From Lingula anatina (Eukaryota; Brachiopoda; Lingulata; Lingulida; Lingulidae): 64,000 nt of DNA. Of the stretch, positions 28,501-39,634 are shown in pieces (within the stretch, counting starts at the first letter, position 1; every line of letters begins with the position of its first letter). A model generated the notes under the pieces. The model saw nothing but the letters and a program-made list of their open reading frames with translations. It had not been told where the DNA came from and did not search any database. The stretch covers positions 32,099-96,098 of the forward strand of contig NW_019774192.1 in assembly GCF_001039355.2 (NCBI RefSeq), read 5' to 3'. Both the position numbers and the translations under genes were made by a program.

Positions 28501-31109
28501 GTGAGGGTTTAAAAACATTGGTGGATCCAGGATTTTGTCAGGGGTTGGGGAAGGGATGGACAGTTTTACTATAATATTTAAGGTACACATATGGGAAATT
28601 TGCTAGGTTTTGTCTCATTTGGCTGGATGTACTTCCAGTTGGTGGCACATCACGTGTCTGTCTGCGTGCGTCATTGCGTTTGAAGTTGCTCCAGTCTGTT
28701 CTAAACAACCAATTAAGTAAGTTGAGAAAGTTCTGCTTTTCAGTTGTGTTTGCAATATCAAAAGGTTTTATCAGTGTGTTAGCTGCTCCAGTTGAATAGT
28801 GTTAGATATTCCAGTTTTTTTTTTTTTATCTCCAGTGCTGTTGCATTGAGCAAGTTACTCCAACATGCCCTCAACAACAATGACCAACGCCTGAGTGAGA
28901 TTCAGGTGAAAGGGGAACAAATCTTCAGCCATGATGGAATAAGAACCAGGTCCAAGGCCTCCCAAGGTAAATATAGGTCACTTATGAACGTGATGAAGTT
29001 TTGATACTGTGAACTGTTTCGTTGAGTCCTGTATGCATTTGCACTTACAGAATTTTTTTATGTTATGGATGTGAAGGAATAAAAGTAAAATACAAATGAA
29101 TAAATGCATATTGTTGAAATAATAACACGATGTTGCCTAAAAAAATTTGGAAACATGGTTACTTGATTTATTTGAAATGAAAGATTCCAGTTCCATAGCA
29201 AATTCTATAGGTAATGAAAATTTTGATGAATAGATGAAGATATAATTGATTATTATGAACTAGGTTTTTCATTTTTCTGCACTTGTTTTGATAAGTACAG
29301 CTCATCTTGAAATTCAATTTAGCACCAGAACAGTGGACCACAATCCCCCTGGTGGTCAAAATCTACAAGCTGCTGATCAATGAACTGTCCAATCAGCTTG
29401 AGAGTAACATGTCCACCCATGTCTCCGCGGCAGATGATCTTGATGAGGTAAGTTAACTGCTGTGTTTTGTTTGTATTGAAAAAAAAAACTGGTAGAAAAA
29501 GCTGTAGTGCGTTGTGTCAAAGGGAAAACATTGTTAGGATGGCAATGACTCAAATGTCAAATATCTTAATTGATTTGAAAAGGATAAGACTATATAGAGG
29601 GATCCATCTCTTGTGAACAAGAATTAAGGGAACCCTAGCATGACACTTTATTGTAATTTTTATGCATCTTTTGCAAATTCAAATAAAACCTAGGCGGTGG
29701 GAGATCATATGAATCAATTTTTTTTGGTTATGAACTAAAGAAGCTATGATGAACAGTCTGTATGCAAGAACTGTTATAAAATTGAATGCACTAATCAGAT
29801 CTTCTTTTGTCAAACACCAGGGCGAGGAGTGGGAAGATGATGATGAAGATGAAGAAACTAGTGCAGGAGAGATGGGGGGAGAGACACTTGCTAGTTTACT
29901 GGACCACTTTGCCCCATCCTCTGACTTTCCTGGTAAAATATCATTTGAAGATATTTTTAATAAAAATAACAGCTTTATGCAGTTTGATTGCTATGGTAAA
30001 AACGTTGATTTCACCATGACCTTGACATCATGCTGTTCCAACTTTGATAGGGGGTTTGTACTATAATATTTCAATTGACACTAGTCTTGCAGTAATGACT
30101 ATTGATTAACCCAACAAAAAACAATTTTCGTTGTAAATCTGTGAGAGAGTTTTAAAATTTTAGCCAATTTTCCAAGGATTTGTATAATATTGATACAAAT
30201 TTTCAAAGGGAACTGGACAAGAAAGATTAAAGGGAAATTTTGTAAAGTAGTTTGTTAAGATGTGTTGCGTACAGATTGCAGTTAACAAAAAAAATAAATA
30301 AAAAAAGGCAGGTAGATCTGTGCTTCACTGTGCAAACTGTGGTGACGAGCTCATCAATTTTCAGCCATTGTTCTAGCATTAAAGACTTTGTAATTAGGTG
30401 TGTATGTTTTTTTATTGAAGGTTTTGAGGATGCAGAAGGAGAGGAGGAAGAGGAAGACCCGGACGCACTAGCTGACCCTGTCAATCAAATTGACCTGCAG
30501 GTAAGCCCGAAGACAGGCAATAAAGAAATCCTATACAAAGAATGGATATAAAATGTTTAAATCTGTACAGTCAAGTTGATATTAGTACTAGTTTTATAAG
30601 TAGAAGAGTACTGAAAAGTTTGAAGTTGTATTAGGAAGTAAATTTGGGAAATCCTATACATAGTACTGTGCCCAGACCCTTTAAGACTGGAGTGTTAGTG
30701 TTAGGATTCTTTCATTTTTGAGTAATTTGGTTTTTATAGAAGGTTTTTGCAGTTATTCACAAGACCAACAATATATAGATAAATGTTAAAAACTGACATG
30801 TTTGCTTGTACCAATATAAACAAATGGAAAAACGTTTTATTGTCTGGTACTCCAGAAAAGAACACTAGTAAATTGAAAAAGTATTGATACATAAAAGATG
30901 ATCCTTTAAAAATGCCGAAATGCTGTGTGATATCAAATAGTAATGTTTATCTAGTTTTAGCCATGGCTTATCTATCATTGTGTTCATTACAGGCATACTT
31001 GACGGATTTCCTGCGCTCTCTGTCCCAACAGCCCATTTACAGCATGTTCAGTACGCATCATAACGACTCCGAGAGGCAGGTGCTCCAGGCCATAGGCATC
31101 GCCACTTGA
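10533..31109 (+). CDS. IPO9: Importin-9, nuclear import receptor (with internally duplicated exon block)
   Basis: Importin-beta family receptor carrying cargo such as H2A-H2B and ribosomal proteins through nuclear pores under Ran control. Unique exons: 10533-10665, 11120-11268, 11688-11889 (exons 1-3) and 28319-28485, 28836-28966, 29323-29447, 29821-29932, 30421-30500, 30993-31109 (exons 18-23). Exons 4-17 occur twice, listed separately as copies A and B. One copy plus the unique exons gives 3105 nt, 1034 aa, close to the roughly 1041 aa of vertebrate importin-9. HEAT-type helical repeats span most of it. Two acidic stretches lie near the C-terminus (exon 21, [11 protein letters not shown], and exon 22, GEEEEED), as expected for this histone chaperone-like importin. 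Start ATG at 10533 follows the head-to-head promoter. All introns are GT-AG. Including both copies in one mRNA would shift the frame. Confidence 0.93.
12356..18851 (+). CDS. IPO9: IPO9 exons 4-17, copy A
   Basis: Fourteen exons: 12356-12444, 12685-12891, 13191-13350, 13664-13815, 14167-14265, 14862-14965, 15404-15543, 15910-15988, 16386-16614, 16816-16894, 17159-17307, 17631-17756, 18034-18106, 18649-18851. Together 1889 nt. All frames and splice sites are intact. Exon 17A ends in phase 0 and joins exon 18 (28319) in frame. Compared with copy B nearly all exon differences are silent; I see Ile for Val in exon 10 and Ser for Ala in exon 17. The copy carries one decoy 3' splice-site unit before exon 12 and an extra segment of about 220 bp in intron 16 that copy B lacks. 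Confidence 0.9.
18284..18503. mobile_element. Insertion of about 220 bp unique to copy A of the IPO9 duplication
   Basis: Intron 16 of copy A reads from GGTTATC into about 220 extra bases and back to TAAAATCAA. Copy B (around 27650-27670) joins these directly. The insert is less AT-rich than its surroundings and includes CCCCGCGGGG and several GATC-containing words. No clear terminal repeats or coding frame. It may be a short non-autonomous element or a plain indel. Confidence 0.4.
19050..19150. other. GC-rich junction with palindrome and ambiguous base N between the two IPO9 copies
   Basis: Copy A homology stops at about 19045. A 28-bp imperfect palindrome follows at 19053-19080 (arms GTACCACCAGCG and CGCTGGCGGTAC, one mismatch), then a GC-rich tract with repeats of CCGCCGGCT, then N at 19150. 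Copy B homology starts at 19151, corresponding to about 12066 in intron 3. The sole N of the window sits exactly at the breakpoint, which points to a join between contigs or a collapsed region. Confidence 0.8.
19447..28025 (+). CDS. IPO9: IPO9 exons 4-17, copy B
   Basis: Fourteen exons with the same lengths as copy A: 19447-19535, 19776-19982, 20327-20486, 20802-20953, 21315-21413, 22008-22111, 22541-22680, 22958-23036, 23604-23832, 24034-24112, 24405-24553, 27012-27137, 27412-27484, 27823-28025. Frames and splice sites are all intact. Exon 3 (ending 11889, phase 1) joins 4B in frame. Exon 17A does not: it ends in phase 0, and reading into 4B meets TGA at the sixth codon. The block lies directly before the unique exons 18-23. 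Confidence 0.9.
23361..23603 (+). repeat. Tandem array of 46-49 bp units, each a duplicated 3' splice site
   Basis: Six acceptor AGs end at 23363, 23411, 23459, 23508, 23554 and 23603. Each is preceded by a T-rich tract ending TCTCAG or TTCAG and followed by the first bases of exon 12 (GTTTTTACAAGCGACAGTG). In the first five units the exon-like stretch runs straight into CGTAA, so a GT donor-like site follows 20 nt after the AG. The sixth unit is the real exon 12 acceptor. Copy A has just one decoy (AG ending at 16336) before its true site at 16385. Confidence 0.92.
24718..26848. mobile_element. 2131-bp TIR DNA transposon inserted in IPO9 intron 14, copy B only
   Basis: Ends are inverted repeats of about 20 bp (CTGTCATTCTTTGCTAGTGG on the left; the right end is the complement with one mismatch). 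It is flanked by TATA at 24714-24717 and 26849-26852, while the empty site in copy A (around 17468) has TATA once. This is direct empty-site evidence for insertion with a 4-bp duplication. Only short ORFs lie inside and none resembles a transposase that I recognise, so the element is probably non-autonomous. The superfamily is uncertain. Confidence 0.85.
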
Positions 31110-33478
31110 ATTAGGGGCGTCTGAAAAGTGTTTCAAGTGCTGTGGATAGACCAGGAATTCATGGAATTCCACTGACTGTGTGTACCAGTCCCCTGGTGTC
31201 TCATGGGACCCCTGGGGAGGGGGTGTTGAACCCTAATACCCCTGGGGATAGGGGTGTTTGACCCCACGGCCCCTTGCTAAATTGTTTTCCGAGGAATTTT
31301 CCTTTTTGCTGCTCGTAGTCCTGAACTTTTTAAAAAATATATATTTCCAGTATAGTGGAACATTAAATTATTGCCAACGTGGTGCCTCAACAGCAGTCAC
31401 ATGATAGTCACATGACAATCACATGGTTAATGCATGGAACTGAGGCTGGTTTCAGTGTGAGTTGGGGAGATTTTTTATGTGCACTGTATGACTGATACAG
31501 AAGATTGAATATTTTCAGAATTTGATGAATGTAGTTTGGATATCGTAAAAAACTGACCTTTTGTGTCATACACAAGGGTAAAGTTGGCGAATCTCTGATA
31601 ATGTCAAAACTTAATATCAAAATTTTTAATTTCAAAAATGGCAGGGATTTGCTTCTTTTCATTGTGCTGGACATATAAAGAAGAAGCTGCCTTTGAGTGA
31701 CTATAATAAAAAACTGACTTTATATGTTTGCGAACTGGGGAAGAGGGTAGTAGGGATTTTTAAACGAAAAATTTTGTGATTAAGCTTATTTTCTTTAAGA
31801 AAGAACAGCTGATGAGTAAAGAACTACAAGAGCATTCAGATTGCATGTCAAGTTCTGTTGATTTTAAGAGAGAATTCTACCCTATATGGCTAACTGAGCT
31901 CCCTTTCTTTAGGAGTGGATTAAGTGTGGCATTGTGTTTGAAGTTGATCCAATAAATTTGGTGCTTTCTGTGGCTTTGTATAATAAGAAATAATTGTCAG
32001 CAATTTACAGTTTTGGATTTTGAGATTTTGAATTAAGATACTAACATCTTCCAATCAACAAGTATTGCTTAGAACTTTGCGACTGTTACATGTACAAGAA
32101 TCTGCCATTGTCATATTTTTACTGATGATGCCTAACATTTTTACATAAAAATTGTCAAAATATTTGCAAATTGCAGTAGATGTGTCTCCCTGCGGTATTG
32201 TGGTCGTGTGCAGTGTAATAACCTGATAAGTCACATGTCAATATCTGCTAACAAGGTCAGAAAAGAAAATGTAGTTTAATAAAGATAATATTTATTACAA
32301 CTTCTCTTTATTTATAGAACAGTTGAGAATTTTTCTGTAGGCCCTACTTGTTAATTAAACGACAGTTATATTCCGTTGTCTTCTGTTACACCCCAACAGT
32401 GATATGCCTCATGTCTGATATTTGAAAATGTTTAAAGATGAAGTATTCACATTTTAAAGTGAAATCGGACATGCAATATGTATATGCACTGGTTCCGTGC
32501 CAAATGCCAGAATAGTGGATCCGTGCCATATACGAAAGTTCTCTGTGACACAGGTCCTGGGTAACGAAACTGAGGGTCAGTGTAACAGAAAGTCCGCCCT
32601 CTTTTTCATGGTTAGGGTTAACCTTATCCAAGTGGGACAAAATCTAGGGCGGGGCTTACCTGTACAAGTGAATGGGAAACGGACTCGATCATTGGGGACT
32701 CTCTCACGTTACACGGGCTCTCCATCGACTTGTACCTGTAGGTCTTTCGCGTCCTGGATTTGAACACGGTCACGTCATGCTCACACTAACCTATATGCAT
32801 CTAATGGGAACTAGAGTCTCTGTTACAAGAAACATCTGTTGCTTAAAACCGGACTTGTAAAGTATTGGAAATTTGTCCAGGTACTGGTCAATATTTCAGC
32901 TTTACCACGACAAGTGCACCTTTGCCTTTATACGAATTTATATGTAGATACCAAGTAAAATGACTAAATTGGTAAAAATATTTTGAAAGAGTTGACTTCT
33001 AAAAAGACAGTCGATGAAATGGAGAAAATGGGGGATATTAAGAAAGATATACAATACTGTCACTTCCATGGGTAAAATATCACGCCCAAGAGTACAGGAG
33101 AACGCAAATAATTTTAAAAAAATAATAATAGGGGGATATTATAAGGAATGATATACAATTTTGTTACTGACATGGGTTAAATGTCACGTCCAAGAGTGCG
33201 GGGCAACACAAAACCGCTTACCATCATTTGAAAAATTTTGTCAATTTTTCTCAGTTTTGAAATGAGAATTTTGTTCACTTATATTCAGAGAGCCCTTGAT
33301 AATTATTCAGATCTTCGTCTCTGAGTTTGGGAATATTAACAGATATAGTCTTCACCTTTTTCTTTGACTTGGGCTGTATATATTCATCTTTACGTGCAGT
33401 GAGTTTCCAAGGTTTCACTCTACTGGAGCAACTTGTAACAAAGCCATTGTATGAATTTATCAGACAGTTAAAGCACCA
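31110..33478. other. IPO9 3' UTR and convergent intergenic region
   Basis: No convincing coding exon. An AATAAA at 32278-32283 is a candidate IPO9 poly(A) signal. Around 31195-31280 the word ACCCCTGGGGA recurs as a short degenerate repeat. The segment ends at the stop codon of the 7TM gene on the other strand. Confidence 0.5.
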
Positions 33479-34639
33479 TTAACAGAGCGTCTCTTCTATC
33501 TCACGGTCCGCTGAGGCCGATTCTACAGCCATTGGGACATGTTCTTCGCGGGTCAAGACGCTGCGGAGTTCCCCCCAGAGAGATATGTAACCATCTTGGA
33601 CGTCACAAATCCTGCGTGCGCACACTAATGGCACGAGCACAGACGTAATGGCGGCGATGAAGCAGCCAGTCGTCTGCGCAATGACAAGATAGGCATCTAT
33701 CCGCCCGCCGCTACTTGTCACCATGCCTATGACAAGAAATACGATGACGCTCGGGGAATAAAATATTGCCATCACTGCGAACAGACACGCAACAGTGATG
33801 TTAAATTCGTGCAAACTTTTCAAATCGGCAAATTCGGCGACTTGTACAACATGTATGACTTTTTCATTTTTGGGTCGTCTGGCGTTGAGTAGTTTCCTCG
33901 ACTGGCGGCAAAGGCGAAAGAGAAGAACGCAGTCTATGACTGCCACGAGCACGGAGAGGGTACCAAGATACCAATTGGAGGCCATGATGTACGGGCCATT
34001 GTATCGCGTGAAACAGTCCTCATATGAGTACACGTTTGAATAAATAATATGAAATATTGAATAAATCACGACGGTGTAAACATAAATTCCAATTATCCCA
34101 GACACAATTTTGGTTCGGTTGACCACAAACTGGTACATACTTTGCGCTGTTCCGGCCACATGTTGATTGATGATGAGGCCAGAAATGGCGAAAAGTGGAA
34201 CAAGGTGAACGTGACGTAATATATCAGCAATGACGTCATCGCTGCATTGGAACTGATGCCATCGGGGGGCGACAGGGGTGGTCTGCGACACAGTCGTCTG
34301 CTGCCAGAGCACGATGACAGAATTCAGGAATGACACGAACAAGATCAAAAAGCCCGATGCCGCCATGTTTATAAGAAGCAAGTGATACAGTTTTAAGGGT
34401 TTCTTCAAAAAGCACAGCGCTGTCATTCCAATGATGTGAACCAACAATCCAAGTATCTCTACAAACAGCTTACAAGGAAAAAGTATCCTCGCCGTTGGCC
34501 ACAAATAAATGGCGTCCACTTCTGGCTTTACGAAAATACGAAATAAATGTTTAAGGTGATGTCCTGGCATGGTTTCCAAACCCTCCTCCTCTGGAGATGA
34601 ATGGTTACTAGTAGACGGCAAAAAAGTGGAATACGACAT
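33479..34639 (-). CDS. Intronless seven-transmembrane receptor-like protein
   Basis: A single open frame of 386 codons plus TAA. The first in-frame ATG is at 34639 (AACAATGT). The frame continues upstream only to a TAG at 34718-34720 with no earlier ATG, so this start is preferred. Counting from it, hydrophobic segments lie at about residues 59-79, 85-112, 143-172, 177-200, 217-242, 280-306 and 316-340: seven segments with a short basic tail. Single Cys residues before TM3 (QCSDD) and in the loop before TM5 (EDCF) could form the usual extracellular disulfide. The DRY motif after TM3 and NPxxY in TM7 are not recognisable, so the protein is a divergent rhodopsin-like or other 7TM receptor, ligand unknown. 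Single-exon structure is common for animal GPCRs. Convergent with IPO9. Confidence 0.75.
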   Translation of the reverse strand: MSYSTFLPSTSNHSSPEEEGLETMPGHHLKHLFRIFVKPEVDAIYLWPTARILFPCKLFVEILGLLVHIIGMTALCFLKKPLKLYHLLLINMAASGFLILFVSFLNSVIVLWQQTTVSQTTPVAPRWHQFQCSDDVIADILRHVHLVPLFAISGLIINQHVAGTAQSMYQFVVNRTKIVSGIIGIYVYTVVIYSIFHIIYSNVYSYEDCFTRYNGPYIMASNWYLGTLSVLVAVIDCVLLFRLCRQSRKLLNARRPKNEKVIHVVQVAEFADLKSLHEFNITVACLFAVMAIFYSPSVIVFLVIGMVTSSGGRIDAYLVIAQTTGCFIAAITSVLVPLVCARRICDVQDGYISLWGELRSVLTREEHVPMAVESASADREIEETLC

Positions 34640-35506
34640 TGTTCTTTCTTCACTAAAATGTGTCACCCTAGAAGCTGGCTTCGTGAATGCAAGTCTAGGC
34701 GATATCGCACCTAACACCTAAACCACCCACACCAGTTCAAGAACAAAGTCAATTCTGATATTCAGTCATAATCAATATGAAAACACCAAAAAGTGATTAG
34801 CCGGTGTTTACTGATTCCGCAGCTGTGTCGCGTCCAAGGCCGGATATTAATATGTGTAGTGTAGAAACTTGATGACGAGTCTTGGGATTGATGAAGCTTC
34901 TGGATGTTGCTAGTTTAGTTTGCCAGCTGCAGGTGCCACCGAAGCCACAAAGATGGTGGACTGCATAAAGAAAAAAGGTCCGTTTTGTTTGTGACTTTAT
35001 TGTGTTCAGCGTGCGCCTGTCAAAACTGCAGGGCGTTTGTCAATCCCAGCACGACAATCACTCTTAACTCATAACTAAGTCGTACCTAGGCAAAAACAGT
35101 CCGTTCACGTGAAATAAGCAGTATTTGAGCGTGTCGGTTTCAGTAAGGTTGCCGCTATGTCAAAACCACTTCGAGTTTTCCGAGGTTTTCAGTGTTGTTG
35201 TAACAAGCTTTCTTAGCCGCTTGTCAAGTACGCACGCAGCATTCTCTTCTTTTCCTAGAGGAACGGAAGGTCAATCACCAGATCTTCTTAACCTTAAAAA
35301 GATAGGAAATTGAATTATAAAAGTTCTGAAGAGCCTGAATACGGTCTTATAGGTTAACTCAATATACATGTAGAAAATCCATAGACTACTGAGAATTCTC
35401 ACATTTTCGTTGCTATGGGATTTCTATTCTTTGAAGTGGACAGAGCGTGATTGACAGAATTTATTCCCTTGTAAGTATTAGATTTCTTTAGGGGTTTCAA
35501 GGAATG

Positions 35507-35840
35507 GGAAATAAGCAATCTGAAGATAGGCTACTGTACCTTGTTTACAATAACCTTTCTGGTGACATTTGAAGCAAAAAAGCTATTTTCTCCGCCAGAC
35601 AATGACATAAGGACAAAACAGAGAAGGTCCTAGGCGTTTGTGGCAGCTGTTGTTCTTTTCGAAAATCATTTTCGTTTTTGGAGACCTTTGTGCATATCTA
35701 GATGAATACGGCAACATTTCACTGTCATCTAATTTAGTAACGGAGTCAAAGCTCAATGCGGTTAATTATCATCGAGTATGTTTTTCAAACAATGTGCACT
35801 TATTGATTTAATTAATTTTTCAATACACAGTGTGTATCTG
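35507..35840. repeat. Direct repeat, 334 bp, first copy
   Basis: The copy at 36622-36955 matches this segment base for base as far as I can compare. It begins GGAAATAAGCAATC and ends CAGTGTGTATCTG. Flanks differ on both sides. Confidence 0.9.
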
Positions 35841-36621
35841 CGTTATTGCAATGATCTCAATGATCATGACCTAGTGCTTTTTCTCGTTAAGTACTTGCAC
35901 GTCACCGACTTTGAACGCATTCAGAACAGCGTACTAACAGGTCCGCGGATCAGTTATGGCCGACCCAGTTGAAGGCTTGTTTCGTAATCCGCGATGAATT
36001 TATATTCAGTGTCTAATCGGGAATTAAGCGGCAAGCCTTCCAGTAGGTCGCCATATTTGATCCACGGATCTGTTAGTCAGCTGTTCTAAATGCGCTCTTT
36101 CGTACATGTATGGCGAAAGCCATTACCTCTGTCTACTGGCAACACGAAAAAGACTTCCATACTTCGCGCAATTATTCTTGGACTCTCTGTCTCCCATTTG
36201 CAGCATAATTATAGCTGTTAATGGGACCATATACGTAAAAACCAAGTGAAGCCTGCAGAGTTCTTTATCAAGATCGTAGAAAGTATAATCTTTGCTTGTT
36301 TCACTGCGGCTAATAATCATTCTACGTCCTGAAATTACGTCCTGTGGGAGGTAATGCGGTGCAGGCTTAATTTCTATCCTAGTTACGGCGACAATCTGTG
36401 TGGGCTTTTTACCTAGAGGTAATCAGACTGTAATTCATCGGTAAAATTCCCGTGGAATAGTTCTCTATATGTTGGAAAGGGTAATTTATGAGCATGAAAC
36501 GAAACCAATAAAATTGTATGCGATACACACAAGAATATATAACTTTTTATGTTCATGTGTTGAGGGAGAGGGAAAGATGTGTTGCTTCCTTTAGTGATTG
36601 AACCGTCAAGGGGAGCATGAT

Positions 36622-36955
36622 GGAAATAAGCAATCTGAAGATAGGCTACTGTACCTTGTTTACAATAACCTTTCTGGTGACATTTGAAGCAAAAAAGCTA
36701 TTTTCTCCGCCAGACAATGACATAAGGACAAAACAGAGAAGGTCCTAGGCGTTTGTGGCAGCTGTTGTTCTTTTCGAAAATCATTTTCGTTTTTGGAGAC
36801 CTTTGTGCATATCTAGATGAATACGGCAACATTTCACTGTCATCTAATTTAGTAACGGAGTCAAAGCTCAATGCGGTTAATTATCATCGAGTATGTTTTT
36901 CAAACAATGTGCACTTATTGATTTAATTAATTTTTCAATACACAGTGTGTATCTG
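36622..36955. repeat. Direct repeat, 334 bp, second copy
   Basis: Same orientation, offset by 1115 bp from the first copy with no indel and no substitution seen. No terminal inverted repeats, so a recent segmental duplication or an assembly redundancy is more likely than transposition. Confidence 0.9.
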
Positions 36956-37509
36956 TCACGTACGTCAGTCCCCAAAAAAGCAAAGGACTATACGATTCGC
37001 ATAAAATAACATTATGCTGTGGCCTTGAAAAGAGCATAGATTGGACTAATGCACACAGTTCGTGATGACAAATACGTTTGAATGACAAACTCTACAAAAC
37101 GCATTCAATAAGCACTAGATGGTACATCGCCAGACCAAAACACGTTTACGTCTTTGGAGTCAAAAGTCCACATTCGATTGAGTACTGAGTCATTATTGAA
37201 TGGCAAAAGACGCATTCGATACTTTTTATTTTAATGAAATTGGATTACCAGAGGGCAGTTTTTCCTTCCTTGTCAACCTACCTGTCAAGTGCAGTGCAGG
37301 GACGATGTTTTGATAAATATATTACTTCGGAAGAGAGCAGAGATAAAAACGGTTTAAAGCTATCTTTTACAAACGCAATGCGTACTTTTAATTGCGTCTA
37401 CCGACAAATTCTACCAGCGTTTTACTTACAGACTATTATTATCTATTACCATGTCGTTTTGAGGGTAATAATTAAGAAAGGGATTGAATGTTTAAGAATC
37501 GTTTTGACT

Positions 37510-37513
<4 letters not shown>

Positions 37514-37572
<59 letters not shown>

Positions 37573-37608
37573 AAAAGAGAGAGAGAGAGAAAGGAGAGAG
37601 AGAGAGAG
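37514..37608. repeat. (GT)n followed by (GA)n compound microsatellite
   Basis: About 21 GT units run directly into about 27 GA-type units with a few interruptions. A 152-codon frame across it is an artefact of the repeat. Confidence 0.9.
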
Positions 37609-38208
37609 AACACCTTCAGTGGCTTCGGGGAAGCTGCTGGTCCGACCGGTTATGACTGCCTGAAAAGCCAGAGGAACGGTAAAATTACGTAAACATCGAC
37701 TTACGGACCTGTACAGAATTTAGAAGACCTCAGGCCCCATAAACGATAATTGCAGCTTTCTAACACGAGCCTTAAATTTGGGAGCACAGAATAACGACTC
37801 CAGCCACGAATTAACTACCCCAACGTAGAATTACTTGCCACAAGCTTAGCGTTTTATAGCACAAACAACCCGGCCTGCAGATTTCTTATGGTGCAGGTCC
37901 TCAGGACTTTCAGTTCCTCCTTTCGTTTTCTCCATGAGATTGACCGAAGATAAGCTGACCGTTGCTGTCCAAAGATACGGAACATTTAACGTTGACATGG
38001 GACCAAAACGTTACAGTAGTTACATATAGAGACATATAATTCCTTAGTCTTAGATTATCTACATTTCTCTGAGGCTCCGTTTTGTAAGTTGTAATGATTT
38101 TATATTTACATTGGAATTTAGGACAAATGCTTGGAAAAGAATTATTCGTTTTTATACCAAAGAACATACTGTTGTTTTTGGCAAACAATCGACAAATAGT
38201 TACTTGGC

Positions 38209-38211
<3 letters not shown>

Positions 38212-38273
<62 letters not shown>
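38212..38273. repeat. (AT)n microsatellite
   Basis: About 31 perfect AT units, self-complementary, open in several frames as Ile-Tyr repeats without coding meaning. Confidence 0.95.
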
Positions 38274-38276
<3 letters not shown>

Positions 38277-38806
38277 TGGAGTTGTACTGAAACTCGGTTC
38301 TGGCGAACTTGACAGCTGTTTTGACGTTTGCACGTGATATTGCATGTTTTTCTAATGACAAGACGAAAAACATTTTCCACATCTCACATCGATTTTTTTA
38401 TGACAATATGCAATTTGGAGATCACGAATCGCTCCGAAAGATTGAGGAATATCTGACTGAGATGTAAAAGGACCCTTAGTTATCAATATGCCAACAGCTG
38501 TACTTGACGGTCCGTTGATCTCTTTGAAATGTCTCTGAATAGAATAACGGCGGAGATGTTTCACCTAAATGCACTTTCCTTAACATCTATATTAGTCCAA
38601 TGTAAAAAGCATAGGAATTGATAAATTGAATAGAACACAGTCATAGGCGAATCCAACACATTTCACCCAAATTTCTTTTTAAAAGTCGGCGCCCATTCTG
38701 GTTCCAATTGAAAGAAAAGAAATGAAAAGGCCCATAAAAGGCTTCAAAGTTCTCAAAATTGCGCAGTTTCAGCCCTTCTTGATGAGCTGCATCAGTCATG
38801 GGTGAC

Positions 38807-39105
38807 TGCATATTTTAGTACATGGCACGGTATATTAGCAGTGATATTTTAGTATATGGTATTCAGAGCAGTATATGTCCAATATTGATAGTATACTTTG
38901 GTACATGGTAAGGTATATTAGCAGTGATATTTTAGTATATGGTATTCAGAGTAGTACATGTCCAATATTGATAGTATACTTTGGTACATGGTAAGGTATA
39001 TTAGCAGTGATGTTTTATTATATGGTATTCAGAGCAGTACATGACCAATATTAATTTATAGTATACTTTGGTACATGGCACGGTATATTAGCAGTGGTAT
39101 TTTAT
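38807..39105. repeat. 83-bp tandem repeat, about 3.5 units
   Basis: The word GGTATATTAGCAGTG recurs at 38829, 38912, 38995 and 39082, a period of 83 bp with one 4-bp insertion in the third unit. Contains GGTACATGG words resembling those of the 42-bp array just downstream. Confidence 0.85.
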
Positions 39106-39242
39106 TGAAGGGTATGCAGGGAAGAACATGACCAAGCTTTACATGTCTGATGATAATGGTATATTTTGGTATATGGTATGGTACATGGCCGATGATAATG
39201 GTACTGTATGTATATATTGGTATGTGGTTTGGAGCGTGACCA

Positions 39243-39634
39243 GTTATAATGGAATATTTTGGTATGTGGCATGGTATATGGCCGATGGTACAGTGGTATA
39301 TTTTCGTATGTGGCATGGTGTATGGCCGATGGTACATTAGTATATTTTGGTATGTGGCATGGTGTATGGCCTGTGGTAATGTTATATTTTGGTATGTGGC
39401 ATGGTGTATGGCCGATGGTAATGTTATATTTTGGTATGTGGCATGGTGTATGGCCGATGGTACAGTGGTATATTTTCGTGTGTGGCATGGTGTATGGCCG
39501 ATGGTAATGTTATATTTTGGTATACGGCATGGTGTATGGCCGATGGTAATGTTATATTTTGGTATGTGGCATGGTGTATGGCCGATGGTACAGTGGTATA
39601 TTTTCGTATGTGGTATGGTGTATGGCCGATGGCA
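39243..39634. repeat. 42/44-bp minisatellite, about nine units
   Basis: Units carry TATTTTGGTATGTGGCATGG followed by TGTATGGCCGATGGTA and then either AATGTTA (42 bp) or CAGTGGTA (44 bp). Because 42 is a multiple of three, long frames are open on both strands (up to 201 codons on the minus strand), but they encode only the repeat. No protein is claimed. Confidence 0.92.

Noticed and set aside
10533-31109. Two separate IPO9 paralogues in tandem
   Set aside because: Only exons 4-17 are doubled. There is one set of exons 1-3 and one of 18-23, and the breakpoints lie inside introns.
32752-32767. Possible tRNA-type B box on the minus strand (GTGTTCAAATCCAGG)
   Set aside because: No A box at a suitable distance and no cloverleaf could be built, so neither a tRNA nor a tRNA-derived SINE is claimed.
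34639-34717. Extended N-terminus of the 7TM protein starting at 34717
   Set aside because: That codon is GTG, not ATG, and it directly follows an in-frame TAG. The first ATG is at 34639.
37234-37692. 152-codon plus-strand frame
   Set aside because: Its C-terminal third is the GT/GA microsatellite, and the rest shows no family resemblance.
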